From: Cystobacter fuscus
Lineage (GTDB): Bacteria; Myxococcota; Myxococcia; Myxococcales; Myxococcaceae
NCBI RefSeq assembly: GCF_002305875.1
Contig: NZ_CP022098.1
Coordinates: 682,001 to 746,000 of the forward strand
DNA: 64,000 bases
Direction of reading: 5' to 3'
Part shown: piece by piece, positions 1 through 8,725 of the stretch
Numbering within the stretch: position 1 is the first letter of the stretch
Layout of the letters: each line of letters starts with the position of its first letter
Made by a program: the position numbers and the translations under genes
Notes under the pieces: generated by a model
What the model was told of the DNA's origin: nothing
What the model saw: the letters and a program-made list of their open reading frames with translations, nothing else
Databases searched by the model: none

Positions 1-1
1 C

Positions 2-1123
2 CTGGGCCTGCCGGAGGAACTGCGCAACGCGCTGCTCGAGTCGGGGGACTTCTTCCTCGTGCTGGACGGCCTCACCGAGTCGCGGGTGGAGCCCGAGGCG
101 CTGCGCCGCTACCTGGAGCGTGAGATGGGGCTGCATGCGCCCCTGCTCCTGTCGGCCCGGCCCAACGAGGCGTACCGCCTGGCGATGTCCCACTCGCTGC
201 GCTGGATGGCGGTGGAGCCCAAGCGATTGGACGAGGCGGGGCTCGCGCGTTTCCAGGCCGCGTACCCGGACGAGAAGGGACAGCTCCAGGTGCTCTCCGG
301 CGCGCTGCAACGCATCTGCCGGGGGCGTGGGGGGGATGGCACCTATGTGCCGCTGCTGGTGCGCCTGGCGTTGCGCTTCGGGGGCGGGGGCGTGGACAGC
401 GTCATCAACCTCTATCGCTCCGTGTTCGCGGGACTGCTCAAGCGCGACCCGGACGACGCGGCCACCTCGGAGATGCTCGCGTTCGCGGAGGCACTGTGCC
501 TGGACAGCTATTGGGAGCACCGCAGCCGGCTCATCGTCTTCCGGGACAGTCCGGACGAGCACAAGCTCCAGGGGCTGCTGGACGCGGGGCTGCTGGTGCC
601 CGCGGACGCGCGGCCGGGCCCGGTGCCCACGCACGTGCGCTTCTTCCATGACTCGATGCAGAGCTACCTCACGGCGCGGGCGCTGTACGCGCGCCAGGCG
701 TCACAGGCGCGGTGGGACTGCCTGTGGCGGGCCGCGGGCGAGCCGGGCTTCGCGCGCGAGCAGTCGGACCTGATGACGGAGGCGGGCTCGGAGCTGTTCC
801 AGATGTGCGCGTACGTCTTCGGGTACGACGCGCGGCTGAAGGCCGAGCTGGCGCGGCACCTGGAGCTGTGCGCCGAGGCGAATGACGAGCGGCTCACCAA
901 GGAGGGCATCCTCGCGGCGGTGCCCGGAGAGCTGAGGGAGATGCTGCGCAGGTCCGGGCGGTCGCTGGGGCCGGGCGCGCTGCTGCGCGAGGCCACCCGG
1001 GTCTGCGCGGAACATGGAGAGGGGGAGGCCCTGTTCCTGCTCTACGCGCGCATCGCTCCCCGCGTGTGGCCCTGGAAACCCAACGACGTGGAGGACGCTC
1101 CTTCGCGCACGGACGCCGCCTGA
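2..1123 (+). CDS. NACHT-type STAND NTPase, C-terminal part (5' truncated by window edge)
   Basis: The frame is open from the first bases of the window, so the start lies upstream. The visible part begins with a hydrophobic Walker B-like strand (FFLVLDGLTES), followed by a sensor-like strand ending in SARP, as in NACHT NTPases. Further on, the segment VRFFHDSMQSYLTARAL matches the helical 'FfH..fqEYlaA' element that follows NACHT modules. The remaining C-terminal ~170 residues are helical and show no repeats I recognise. NACHT proteins are ATP-dependent signalling switches, and in bacteria several act in antiphage defence. Which effector this one carries cannot be known because the N-terminus is missing. 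The next gene starts 1 bp after its stop, which suggests co-transcription. Confidence 0.7.
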   Translation: MGLPEELRNALLESGDFFLVLDGLTESRVEPEALRRYLEREMGLHAPLLLSARPNEAYRLAMSHSLRWMAVEPKRLDEAGLARFQAAYPDEKGQLQVLSGALQRICRGRGGDGTYVPLLVRLALRFGGGGVDSVINLYRSVFAGLLKRDPDDAATSEMLAFAEALCLDSYWEHRSRLIVFRDSPDEHKLQGLLDAGLLVPADARPGPVPTHVRFFHDSMQSYLTARALYARQASQARWDCLWRAAGEPGFAREQSDLMTEAGSELFQMCAYVFGYDARLKAELARHLELCAEANDERLTKEGILAAVPGELREMLRRSGRSLGPGALLREATRVCAEHGEGEALFLLYARIAPRVWPWKPNDVEDAPSRTDAA

Positions 1124-1124
1124 C

Positions 1125-1907
1125 ATGCCCGTCACCCTTCCGGCCCACGCCGCCGCGGTCCTGCCGTTCTTCCGGTTCGTCTCCAGCCACTGGGTGCGCA
1201 CCGCGCTCGTCGTCGGCGCCTGCTCCCCGGACTTCTCCTATATCTACGTGCCTCACGGGTGGGGACGGGTGGCGCATACCGTCCCGGGCCTCTTCCAGTA
1301 TTGCCTCCCCGTGGGACTCGGGGTGCTGGTGTGGCTGCAAGTGCTCGTCCTGCCCGCGCTGAGGCGGGCCCTGCCCGAGGTGGCGGGTGTGCAGTGGGGT
1401 CGCTTCGTGCGGCTGGAGTCCCCTCCGCGCACCCTGCTCGCGTGGGCCGTGGTGCTCGGGGCCCTGCTGGTGGGCGCCGCCACGCACCTGCTCTGGGATG
1501 GTTTCACCCATCGCGACATGTGGCCCGCGAACGTGCTCTATCGGGGCATCTACGTCCCCGTGGGGAGCCGGGAGCTGTCGCTCTCCCGTGTCTTCCAGCA
1601 CCTCTCGTCCGTGGTCGGCTCGCTCGGGGTGCTCGGGTACATGGTGAGGCGCTACCGGCACCTGGAGCCCGTGCCAGGGGGCTCGTGGGCGGCCTTCCTC
1701 CGGCTGCTGCTGCCCACGCTCGCCGGAGCCTGCGCGGGGCTCGCGTGGAGGCTGTCGCGCCCCGAGTCCATGGGGGCGCTGGAGGCACAGGTCTGGTGGG
1801 TGTTCTGGCCCACCGTGACGGGCGCGCTCGTGGGGTTCACGCTCGGGTGCGCGCTCGTGCGGTGGTACGAGGGGCGCGGAGCGGCCAGGCTCTCCGCGCC
1901 CCGGTGA
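1125..1907 (+). CDS. DUF4184 family membrane protein
   Basis: A 260-residue protein starting at the ATG one base after the preceding stop. The N-terminus (MPVTLPAHAAAVLPF) and the motif GACSPDFSYIY are typical of DUF4184 proteins, which are integral membrane proteins of unknown function. There are about six hydrophobic segments, including YCLPVGLGVLVWLQVLVL and LAWAVVLGALLVGAATHLL. The conserved HLLWDGFTH motif, with His and Asp inside a membrane helix, resembles the metal-binding residues of LexA-binding/YdjM-like inner-membrane hydrolase-type families. Function is unknown. It is convergent with fruA, leaving only 10 bp between the two stops. Confidence 0.7.
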   Translation: MPVTLPAHAAAVLPFFRFVSSHWVRTALVVGACSPDFSYIYVPHGWGRVAHTVPGLFQYCLPVGLGVLVWLQVLVLPALRRALPEVAGVQWGRFVRLESPPRTLLAWAVVLGALLVGAATHLLWDGFTHRDMWPANVLYRGIYVPVGSRELSLSRVFQHLSSVVGSLGVLGYMVRRYRHLEPVPGGSWAAFLRLLLPTLAGACAGLAWRLSRPESMGALEAQVWWVFWPTVTGALVGFTLGCALVRWYEGRGAARLSAPR

Positions 1908-1917
1908 CGGCTCGCGC

Positions 1918-3726
1918 TCAGTTCGAGCCGACCGCCGCGCCGCTCTTGCCCACGACGGAGGCCGACTCCTTCGTGGGCGTGGCCGCGGTGCCGGGCAGCT
2001 CCGCCTTGCCCGTCTTCACCAGCGCGTAGCCCACGCCGATGACGAGCGAGCCCGCGACGATGGACAGCAGGTAGATGAGCACGTGGTTCACCGCGTGGGG
2101 GATGAGCAACACGAAGAGGCCCCCGTGGGGTGCCATGAGCTGGACGCCGAAGAACATGGACATGGCCCCGGTGATCGCTCCCCCGAGCACGCTGACGGGA
2201 ATCACGCGCAGCGGATCCTTGGCCATGAAGGGGATGGCGCCCTCGGAGATGAAGCACAGACCCAGTGCCAGCGCCGCCTTGCCCGCGTCGCGCTCCGGCT
2301 TGGAGAACTTGTTGCGGGCGAGCATGCTCGCGATGCCCATGCCGATGGGCGGCACCATGCCCGCGGCCATGATGGCGGCCATGGGCCCGTAGGTGTTCTC
2401 CGAGATGAGCCCCACGCCAAAGGCATACGCCGCCTTGTTGATGGGGCCGCCGAGGTCGAAGCACATCATCGCGCCCAGCAGCGCCCCCAGGAAGAGCGCG
2501 TTGCCGGTGTTCATCGTCTTGAGGAACGTGGTGACGGAAGACAGGAGCGCGGCCACGGGCGCGCCAATGACGTAGATCATCACCAGTCCGGTGACGAGGC
2601 TCGCCACCAGGGGGATGATGAGGATGGGCTTGAGCGCCTCCATGCTGGCGGGCAGCTTGACGTAGCGGCTCAGGGCCTGGGCCCCATAGCCCGCGATGAA
2701 GCCCGCGGCGATGCCTCCGAGGAAGCCCGCGCCCAGGGTGCTCGCCAGATAGCCGCCCACCATGCCGGGCGCGATGCCGGGCCGGTCCGCGATGGAGTAC
2801 GCGATGTAGCCCGCGAGCAGCGGCACCATCAGCTTGAACGCCGCGCCTCCTCCAATGTCCATCAGCGCCGCCGCCAGCGTGCCCTTCTCCTTGAAGGCCT
2901 CGATGCCGAAGACGAAGGACAGCGCGATGAGCAGGCCACCCGCGACGACCATGGGCAGCATGAACGACACGCCCGTGAGCAGGTGCCGGTAGGGTCCGCG
3001 CTGGCCGCTCTTGCCGGCGGGGGCCGCGGCCCGCTCGCCCTTCGCGCCCTCCAGGACCGTGGCCTTGTCCAGGGCCTCGCGGAGGGTCTGCGTGGACTTC
3101 TTCAGCGCGGCGCCCGTGGAGGTGCGCCAGACGCGCTTGCCCACGAAGCGCGAGGGGTCCACCTCGATGTCACAGGCGAGGATGACCACGTCCGCCTCGC
3201 GGATCTCCTCCGCCGTCAGCGCGTCCTGCGCTCCCACCGAGCCCTGGGTCTCCACGCGCAGCGGATAGCCGAGTCCCCGTCCGGCCTGCAGCAGGGCCTC
3301 GGCCGCCATGAAGGTGTGGGCCACGCCCGTGGGACAGGCGGTGACGGCGACGATGCGCGGCGAGCCCGCGGTGGCCGCTGGCAATGGGGGAGTGCTGTTG
3401 GCGGGGACCGTGGGGTTCCAGGGCCGGGCCTCGGCCTCGGCGCGGGTGAGGAACGCGCGCGGGTCGGGCAGCGCCTCCGAGATGGGGGCCTGGAAGACGC
3501 GCTTGCCCGCGAAGCGCGCGAGATCCACCGGAGCGCTCGCCGCGACGACGACCAGTTGGGCGGCCTCGAGGGTGGCCGCGTCGATGGGGACGAGCGGCGC
3601 GAGCTGGCCGTGCATCTCCACGGACGTCTTCCAGCCGCGCTGGGCCGCAGCGCGCTCGAGCCCCCGCGCCGCCAGGAAGGTCGTGGCCACGCCGCTGGGG
3701 CAGGCCGTGATGAGGATCACGTTCAT
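1918..3726 (-). CDS. fruA: PTS fructose transporter subunit EIIB'BC
   Basis: A 602-residue fructose-specific phosphotransferase permease that imports fructose as fructose-1-phosphate across the inner membrane. Order of domains: an EIIB-like domain with ACPSG (Cys9), a linker rich in Pro and Ala, a second EIIB domain with ACPTGVAHTF (Cys131, the expected phospho-cysteine), then from about residue 240 the EIIC membrane domain with some eight to ten hydrophobic segments. Both EIIB copies keep a cysteine, unlike the degenerate first copy of E. coli FruA. Its ATG overlaps the fruK stop as ATGA, so it is the last gene of a three-gene operon with fruK and the EIIA-HPr-EI fusion. The strong family match makes the call secure. 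Confidence 0.93.
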   Translation of the reverse strand: MNVILITACPSGVATTFLAARGLERAAAQRGWKTSVEMHGQLAPLVPIDAATLEAAQLVVVAASAPVDLARFAGKRVFQAPISEALPDPRAFLTRAEAEARPWNPTVPANSTPPLPAATAGSPRIVAVTACPTGVAHTFMAAEALLQAGRGLGYPLRVETQGSVGAQDALTAEEIREADVVILACDIEVDPSRFVGKRVWRTSTGAALKKSTQTLREALDKATVLEGAKGERAAAPAGKSGQRGPYRHLLTGVSFMLPMVVAGGLLIALSFVFGIEAFKEKGTLAAALMDIGGGAAFKLMVPLLAGYIAYSIADRPGIAPGMVGGYLASTLGAGFLGGIAAGFIAGYGAQALSRYVKLPASMEALKPILIIPLVASLVTGLVMIYVIGAPVAALLSSVTTFLKTMNTGNALFLGALLGAMMCFDLGGPINKAAYAFGVGLISENTYGPMAAIMAAGMVPPIGMGIASMLARNKFSKPERDAGKAALALGLCFISEGAIPFMAKDPLRVIPVSVLGGAITGAMSMFFGVQLMAPHGGLFVLLIPHAVNHVLIYLLSIVAGSLVIGVGYALVKTGKAELPGTAATPTKESASVVGKSGAAVGSN

Positions 3727-4694
3727 GGGTGCGTCTCCCCGGCGCTCGGGTCCATGGACAGGCTCTGGACGAGGGTGTGTTGGTGGAGCTGCTCGAAATC
3801 CACGGCGTCGGGCTCGCCGACGCCGATGTGTCGCACGGACTCGGCGGCGAGCGCCGTGGCGAAGCGCAGGACGCGCTCGCGGGGCCAGCCGGACAACACG
3901 CCATGCAGCGTGCCGGCCAGCAGGGTGTCCCCCGCGCCCACGGTACTGACGACGGAGACCGGAGGCGGCGTGGCGGTCAGGGCGGCGCCGTCCGAGGCCC
4001 AGAGCACGCCCTCGGAACCCAGGGACAGGAGCACGTCCGCGATGCCATCGTCATGGAGCCGCCTCGCCGCCCGGAGCCGCGCCTCGTACGTGTCGAGCGG
4101 ATGCCCCGCCCAGTCGGCCAGCTCGAGATCATTGGGTTTGACGCCCGAGGGCCGCGCGGCGAGCCCGGACACGAGGGCCGCTCCGCTGGTGTCGAGCCAG
4201 ACCGGCACCTGGTGCTCGCGGATGCGGGTGATGAGGTCCGAGGGGGTCGACGGGGGAATGCCCTGCGGGAGGCTGCCGGAGATGACGACGGCGTCGAGCC
4301 CGGCGGACAACAGGGTGTCCAGCCGCGCGAACAGGGCTTGCAGCGCGGAGGAGGGGATGCGCAGGCCAGGACCATTCAGGTCGGTGACGCGCCCGCCGGC
4401 CTCGGACAGCTTGATGTTGATGCGCGTCTCGCCCGGCACGCGGATGAACGCGTCGCGCAGGCCACACGCGGCGAAGGCGCGCACGAAGTCCGTCTCGTTG
4501 TTGGCGCCGAGCAGGCCGGAGACGGTGACGTCGTGGCCGAGCTTGGCGAGCACGCGCGCCACGTTGATGCCCTTGCCGGCGGCGTCGATGCGGGTGCTCT
4601 CGGTGCGGTTGACCTCGCCGAGCCGCAGGGTGCCTCCGGCGCGGACGGTCAGATCGAGGGCGGGATTGAGGGTGAGGGTGAGGATGCGTGCCAT
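3723..4694 (-). CDS. fruK: 1-phosphofructokinase
   Basis: A PfkB-family sugar kinase of about 323 residues that converts fructose-1-phosphate to fructose-1,6-bisphosphate, the step after PTS uptake. The start TLNPALDLTV is typical of the FruK/LacC group, AAGKGINVARVLAKLG is the first PfkB signature region, and STVGAGDTLLAG is the C-terminal PfkB signature with the catalytic Asp. The ATG at 4694 shares its A with the TGA of the upstream gene. A GTG one codon earlier (4697) would also fit, but a GGAGAA ribosome site sits better for the ATG. The 3' end overlaps fruA by 4 bp, which indicates translational coupling. Confidence 0.92.
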   Translation of the reverse strand: MARILTLTLNPALDLTVRAGGTLRLGEVNRTESTRIDAAGKGINVARVLAKLGHDVTVSGLLGANNETDFVRAFAACGLRDAFIRVPGETRINIKLSEAGGRVTDLNGPGLRIPSSALQALFARLDTLLSAGLDAVVISGSLPQGIPPSTPSDLITRIREHQVPVWLDTSGAALVSGLAARPSGVKPNDLELADWAGHPLDTYEARLRAARRLHDDGIADVLLSLGSEGVLWASDGAALTATPPPVSVVSTVGAGDTLLAGTLHGVLSGWPRERVLRFATALAAESVRHIGVGEPDAVDFEQLHQHTLVQSLSMDPSAGETHP

Positions 4695-7552
4695 CACGCG
4701 TTCTCCAGGGCTTCGCGGACGGCCGCGGCGGTGGGTTGTTGGAGGGCGAGCCGCGCCAGTTCACGCGCTCGGGACAGGGTCAATTCACGGACACGGGCCT
4801 TCACGAGGGGCACGCGGCGGCTGCTCACGGACAGCTCGTCCACGCCCAGGCCCACCAGCACGGGGATGGCCTGGGGATCCGAGCCGAGCTCGCCACACAC
4901 GCCCACCCAGCGGCCCTCGGCATGGGCGGCCTCGACCGTCAGGCGGATGAGCTGGAGCACGCCGGGGTGGAGCGCGTCGGACTGCGCGGACAGTTGCGGA
5001 TGACCGCGATCGATGGCGAGTGTGTACTGGGTGAGATCATTGGTGCCGATGGAGAAGAAGTCGGCCTCCTTGGCGAGCGTCGGGGCGAGCAGCGCGCACG
5101 AGGGCACCTCGATCATCACACCGAGCTGCACGTCGGCGGCCCGCACCTGGGCCTGCACCTTGTCGAAGAGGGCCTTGCCCGCGCGGAACTCCTCGAGGTC
5201 CTTCACCATGGGGAACATGATGCGCACCGGGCGCGTCCCCGCCGCGGTGAGCAGGGCGCGCAACTGGGTCTCCAGCACCTCGGGTCGGGTGAGCGTCAGG
5301 CGGATGCCGCGCAGGCCGAGGAACGGGTTGTCCTCCTGGGGCATGGGCCAGTACGACAAGGGCTTGTCCCCGCCCACGTCGAGCGTGCGCGCCACGAGCG
5401 GCCGGCCCGCGAGCGCGTCGAAGGCCTTGCTGTACTCGGCGATCTGCGTCGCCAGATCGGGCTCCTGGGGATGCGCCATGAAGACGAACTCGGTGCGCAA
5501 CAGGCCCACGCCCTCGGCGCCGCGCTCCACGGCATCCGCGGTATGCGCGGTGCTGCCCAGGTTGGCGGCCACCTCCACGCGGTGTCCGTCCTGCGTGCGC
5601 GCCTCCTCGTGGCGCCGCGCGTGGGCCGCCTGCCGCCGCGTCTCCTGCTCCGCGATGCGCCGCTCGGTGCGCTCGCGGCGCGTGGGGCTCGGCGCGGCGA
5701 CCACCCGGCCCAACTCTCCGTCGACGATCAGCTCCACGCCGGAGACAAGCGCCATGACGCCCTCGCCCGCGCCCGCCACGGCGGCGATGCCGAGCGCCCG
5801 GGCGAGGATGGCGCTGTGCGAGGTGGCTCCACCCCGCGCGGTGACGAGGCCGCGCACCTGGGCCGTGTCCAGCCGGGCCACGTCCGAGGGCCCCACGTCC
5901 TCGGCCACGAGGATGTAGGGGTGCTCGGGGGGCGTGGGCAGCTCCACGTCGCACAGCAGTCCGAGCACGCGCCGGCCCACGTCGCGCAGGTCCGCGGCGC
6001 GCTCGGCCAGGAGGCGATCCGCCAGCGACTCCTGGGCGCGCGCCGCCGTGTCGATGGCCCGCCACCAGCTGGCCTCCGCCGACGCGCCTTCGCCGATGGA
6101 CTCCAGCGCCGGGTCGCGCAGGGCCGGGTCCTCCAGCATCTCCAGGTGGATGGACATGATCTGGGCGACTTCGTTGCCCACGGTGCGCTGCACCATCGCG
6201 GAGAGCTGTTGCTTCGCGCCGAGCAGGGCCTTGTCCAGCCGGCTCCGCTCCCGCGCCGCGTCCTGGGCGCGCTCGGCGTAGCGGAACTCCGGGGGCCGCA
6301 GCACGTAGGCGGGCGCGATCGCGATGCCGGGCGCGGCGGGCACGGCCGTCAGGGGCTCATCCACGGGAGGCGCGGCAACGGGCTCCTTCCGGGGGGCGAG
6401 GGGAACAGGCGCCTTCTCGAGCGCCTCGCTCAGGGGCGTCACCGGCTCACCCAGTCCGCCGAGCACGGCTTCCACCAGGGCGGAGACGGCCTGGGTGGCG
6501 CCCTCGCCCTCGGCGGAGAACACGAGCGTCTGACCCCGGCGTGCTCCCAGGCCGAGCACCTTGCTCAGGCTCGTCGCGGAGACCGCCTCACCGCTGCCCT
6601 CCAGCAGTCGCACGCGCACGGGCAGCGTCTGCTCCCGTGCCACCTGGACGAGCGCCCGGGCCGGCCGGGCGTGCAGGCCATGCGCGTTGAGCAGACGGAC
6701 GCGGGCGGTCTGCGCCTGGGCGGACTCTCCGGCGAGCCGCGACAGGACGGCCTCCGCGGACAGCCCGAGCAACCGCGCGCCCTCGCCGTGGGCGAGCAGC
6801 CCGTCGAGCCGCTCGAGCAGGGCGCGGTGCGCGTCGCCCTGGGCGGCGAGGCAGAAGACGCCCGCCACGTCTCCGGCCTCGTCCCGGAGGGACTTGTCCG
6901 GCGTGGCCAGCGCGAGCGCGGGGGTGCGCACGCCCGAGGTGCCGACCACGAGCCACAGCCCCTGGCCGAGCGACACGGGAGGCTGCCCGGCGATGGTGGC
7001 GACGAAGCCCGCGTCCACGCAGCCCGCGTGACGCAGCCGGGCCGCGGCGGCGAGCGCCAGCTCCCACCGGTCCTTCACGGGCAGGCCCAGGCTGAGCGTC
7101 TGGGCGTCGAGCTTCGCCGTCACCGGCTGGCGCGAGAGCGTGGCGATGACCTCCTCGGGACTCGTCGCGCTCGCCAGCGACTCGGCCACGCCTTCCCGGT
7201 CCAGCACGTGCGTGAGCTGGCGCAGGATGTCCAGGTGCTCGTCGGACTGCGCGGCGATCGTCACCAGCAGGTTGACGCGCGAGCCGTCATGCCACGCCAC
7301 GCCCTGGGGAAATTGCAGCACTCGCACGCCCGTGGAGCGGACGTGGCGGCGGCTCTCCGGCGTGCCGTGCGGAATGGCGATCCCCTTGCCGAGGTAGGTG
7401 GAGGACTGGGCTTCCCGGGCGATCAATCCCTCCCCGTACTCGACCGAGACCCGGCCCGCGTCGACCAGTGCCGCCGCTGCTTGAGCCAAGGCCCCCCTCC
7501 AGTCCGCGGCATGACAACCGAGCTGGACGTCGTCTCGTGTCAGCATTAGCAT
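4694..7552 (-). CDS. fruB: Multiphosphoryl transfer protein EIIA(Fru)-M-HPr-EI
   Basis: A 952-residue fusion carrying every soluble PTS domain needed to pass phosphate from PEP to FruA. Residues about 1-145 are an EIIA(Fru) domain with His62 in IAIPHGTP. Residues 146-280 look like the degenerate EIIA-like M domain of FruB. Residues 283-370 are HPr with the active His294 in GLHARPA. From about residue 402 comes enzyme I, with phospho-His579 in GGATSHSAILAR and a C-terminal PEP-binding barrel (SIGTNDLTQYTLAIDR). The order EIIA-HPr-EI resembles Pseudomonas/Xanthomonas FruB. The ATG at 7552 has an AAGGAGA site 9 bp upstream. It is first in the fruB-fruK-fruA operon. Self-containment means the system needs no separate EI or HPr. 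Confidence 0.92.
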   Translation of the reverse strand: MLMLTRDDVQLGCHAADWRGALAQAAAALVDAGRVSVEYGEGLIAREAQSSTYLGKGIAIPHGTPESRRHVRSTGVRVLQFPQGVAWHDGSRVNLLVTIAAQSDEHLDILRQLTHVLDREGVAESLASATSPEEVIATLSRQPVTAKLDAQTLSLGLPVKDRWELALAAAARLRHAGCVDAGFVATIAGQPPVSLGQGLWLVVGTSGVRTPALALATPDKSLRDEAGDVAGVFCLAAQGDAHRALLERLDGLLAHGEGARLLGLSAEAVLSRLAGESAQAQTARVRLLNAHGLHARPARALVQVAREQTLPVRVRLLEGSGEAVSATSLSKVLGLGARRGQTLVFSAEGEGATQAVSALVEAVLGGLGEPVTPLSEALEKAPVPLAPRKEPVAAPPVDEPLTAVPAAPGIAIAPAYVLRPPEFRYAERAQDAARERSRLDKALLGAKQQLSAMVQRTVGNEVAQIMSIHLEMLEDPALRDPALESIGEGASAEASWWRAIDTAARAQESLADRLLAERAADLRDVGRRVLGLLCDVELPTPPEHPYILVAEDVGPSDVARLDTAQVRGLVTARGGATSHSAILARALGIAAVAGAGEGVMALVSGVELIVDGELGRVVAAPSPTRRERTERRIAEQETRRQAAHARRHEEARTQDGHRVEVAANLGSTAHTADAVERGAEGVGLLRTEFVFMAHPQEPDLATQIAEYSKAFDALAGRPLVARTLDVGGDKPLSYWPMPQEDNPFLGLRGIRLTLTRPEVLETQLRALLTAAGTRPVRIMFPMVKDLEEFRAGKALFDKVQAQVRAADVQLGVMIEVPSCALLAPTLAKEADFFSIGTNDLTQYTLAIDRGHPQLSAQSDALHPGVLQLIRLTVEAAHAEGRWVGVCGELGSDPQAIPVLVGLGVDELSVSSRRVPLVKARVRELTLSRARELARLALQQPTAAAVREALENA

Positions 7553-7591
7553 CTATTGCGGTCTCCTTGTTTTGCCGCTTATAATGGAGAT

Positions 7592-7605
7592 GCTGAATCG
7601 TGTCA
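7592..7605 (+). promoter_or_regulatory. Candidate FruR/Cra-type operator in the fruB-fruR divergent promoter
   Basis: GCTGAATCGTGTCA matches the published E. coli Cra consensus RSTGAAWCSNTHHW at 13 of 14 positions by eye. It lies 40 bp upstream of the fruB start and 87 bp upstream of fruR. A LacI-family regulator encoded next to a fru operon commonly binds such a site. An ACCC-TTTT-GGGT element overlaps its end at 7605-7616. That this particular FruR recognises the enterobacterial consensus is inference. Confidence 0.45.
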
Positions 7606-7633
7606 CCCTTTTGGGTAAAATAGGTTTGTGCCA

Positions 7634-7648
7634 CCCGAAAATTTCGGG
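7634..7648. promoter_or_regulatory. Perfect 15-bp palindrome, candidate LacI-family operator
   Basis: CCCGAAAATTTCGGG is a perfect inverted repeat of two 7-base arms around one central A. It sits in the 139-bp gap between the divergent fruB and fruR starts, 44 bp before fruR. Symmetric 14-20 bp sites are what LacI-family dimers bind, so this is an alternative or additional FruR operator to the Cra-like box 30 bp away. Confidence 0.4.
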
Positions 7649-7691
7649 ATGACATGAGTGTCGGGTCGGGGAGTTCATTGCGCGGGAAGCC

Positions 7692-8678
7692 ATGATGACA
7701 CTGACGGACATCGCTCGCCTGGCGGGGGTCTCGCGGACCACGGCCAGCTACGTGCTCAACGGGCAGGCAGAGGCCCGACGCATCAGCGCCAAGACGGCGG
7801 CTCGGGTGATGGCGGTGGTCGAGCACCACAACTTCCGCATCGACGCCCAGGCGGCGGCGTTGCGGCGCGGCGCCAGCCGCACCCTGGGCCTCATCGTTCC
7901 GGATCTGGAGAACGTGAGCTACGCGCGGCTGGCCAAGCTGTTCGAGCACGGCGCGCGGCGCGAGGGCTACCAGTTGTTGATCGTCGGCTCCGACGACGAG
8001 CCGCACACCGAGCGGGAGCTGGCGCTGATGCTGCGCGCGCGGCGCTGTGATGCGCTGATCGTCGCGAGCTCGCTGCCGCCCGAGGACACGTTCTACGCGG
8101 GGCTGATGGAGTCGGGCACGCCGGTGATCGCCGTGGACCGGGCGCTCAACCCGGAGCGCTTCGTGTGTGTCGTGAGCGAGAACACCCTGGCGGCCGAGAC
8201 GCTGACGCGCTCGGTGATCCAAGAGGGCACGCGGCGCGTGGCCTGGCTGGACGCGGTGCCCTCGCTGGCGGTCACCGTCGAGCGGCGCGAGGGCTTCCGG
8301 CGCGCGGTGCAGGGGCAGATCGAGCACGTGCACGAGCTGTCCGGGGCGCGCTACGACCGGGAGAGCGGTGCCCAGATGATGCGCGAGCTGATCGAGAAGC
8401 ATGGCCTGCCCGACGCGCTCGTCACGTGCTCGTACACGCTGATGCAGGGCGTGCTCGACGTGCTGCTCCAGTTCCCCGACGGCCTGCCCCGGTCGCTGCG
8501 GATGGCGACGTTCGGGGATGACCGCCTGCTGGACTTCCTGCCGTTGCGGATCAACTCGCTGCCGCAGCGGCACGAGCGCATCGCCGAGGTGACCCTGGCG
8601 CGCGCCCTGGACGCGGTGCGTGGCACCTACACGCCTGGCTGCGAGGTGGTGGCCCGGGAGCTCAAGCGCCGGGACTGA
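7692..8678 (+). CDS. fruR: LacI-family regulator, FruR/Cra-like
   Basis: A 328-residue transcription factor. The N-terminal helix-turn-helix ([22 protein letters not shown]) is of the LacI type and the wording is close to Cra/FruR of gammaproteobacteria. The rest is a periplasmic-binding-protein-like effector domain ([16 protein letters not shown]...) that in Cra senses fructose-1-phosphate or fructose-1,6-bisphosphate. It is divergent from fruB-fruK-fruA with candidate operators in the gap, so it most likely represses that operon until fructose phosphate accumulates. The protein starts Met-Met; the second ATG (7695) is better spaced from GGGAAG and is equally likely. Effector identity is inferred from family and context. 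Confidence 0.85.
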   Translation: MMTLTDIARLAGVSRTTASYVLNGQAEARRISAKTAARVMAVVEHHNFRIDAQAAALRRGASRTLGLIVPDLENVSYARLAKLFEHGARREGYQLLIVGSDDEPHTERELALMLRARRCDALIVASSLPPEDTFYAGLMESGTPVIAVDRALNPERFVCVVSENTLAAETLTRSVIQEGTRRVAWLDAVPSLAVTVERREGFRRAVQGQIEHVHELSGARYDRESGAQMMRELIEKHGLPDALVTCSYTLMQGVLDVLLQFPDGLPRSLRMATFGDDRLLDFLPLRINSLPQRHERIAEVTLARALDAVRGTYTPGCEVVARELKRRD

Positions 8679-8725
8679 GGGCTGTTGGGGATGCCATGGA
8701 GCGGGCCCGGTTGTATGACAGGGCC

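Noticed and set aside
2083-4950. Very long plus-strand open frame (955 codons) over the fru operon
   Set aside because: It is antisense to fruA and fruK, whose products are clear. Its translation is His/Arg/Gly-rich with no family resemblance, as expected from a high-GC shadow frame.
4688-7549. 953-codon plus-strand frame opposite the EIIA-HPr-EI fusion
   Set aside because: The opposite strand encodes all PTS active-site motifs, so this one is a shadow.
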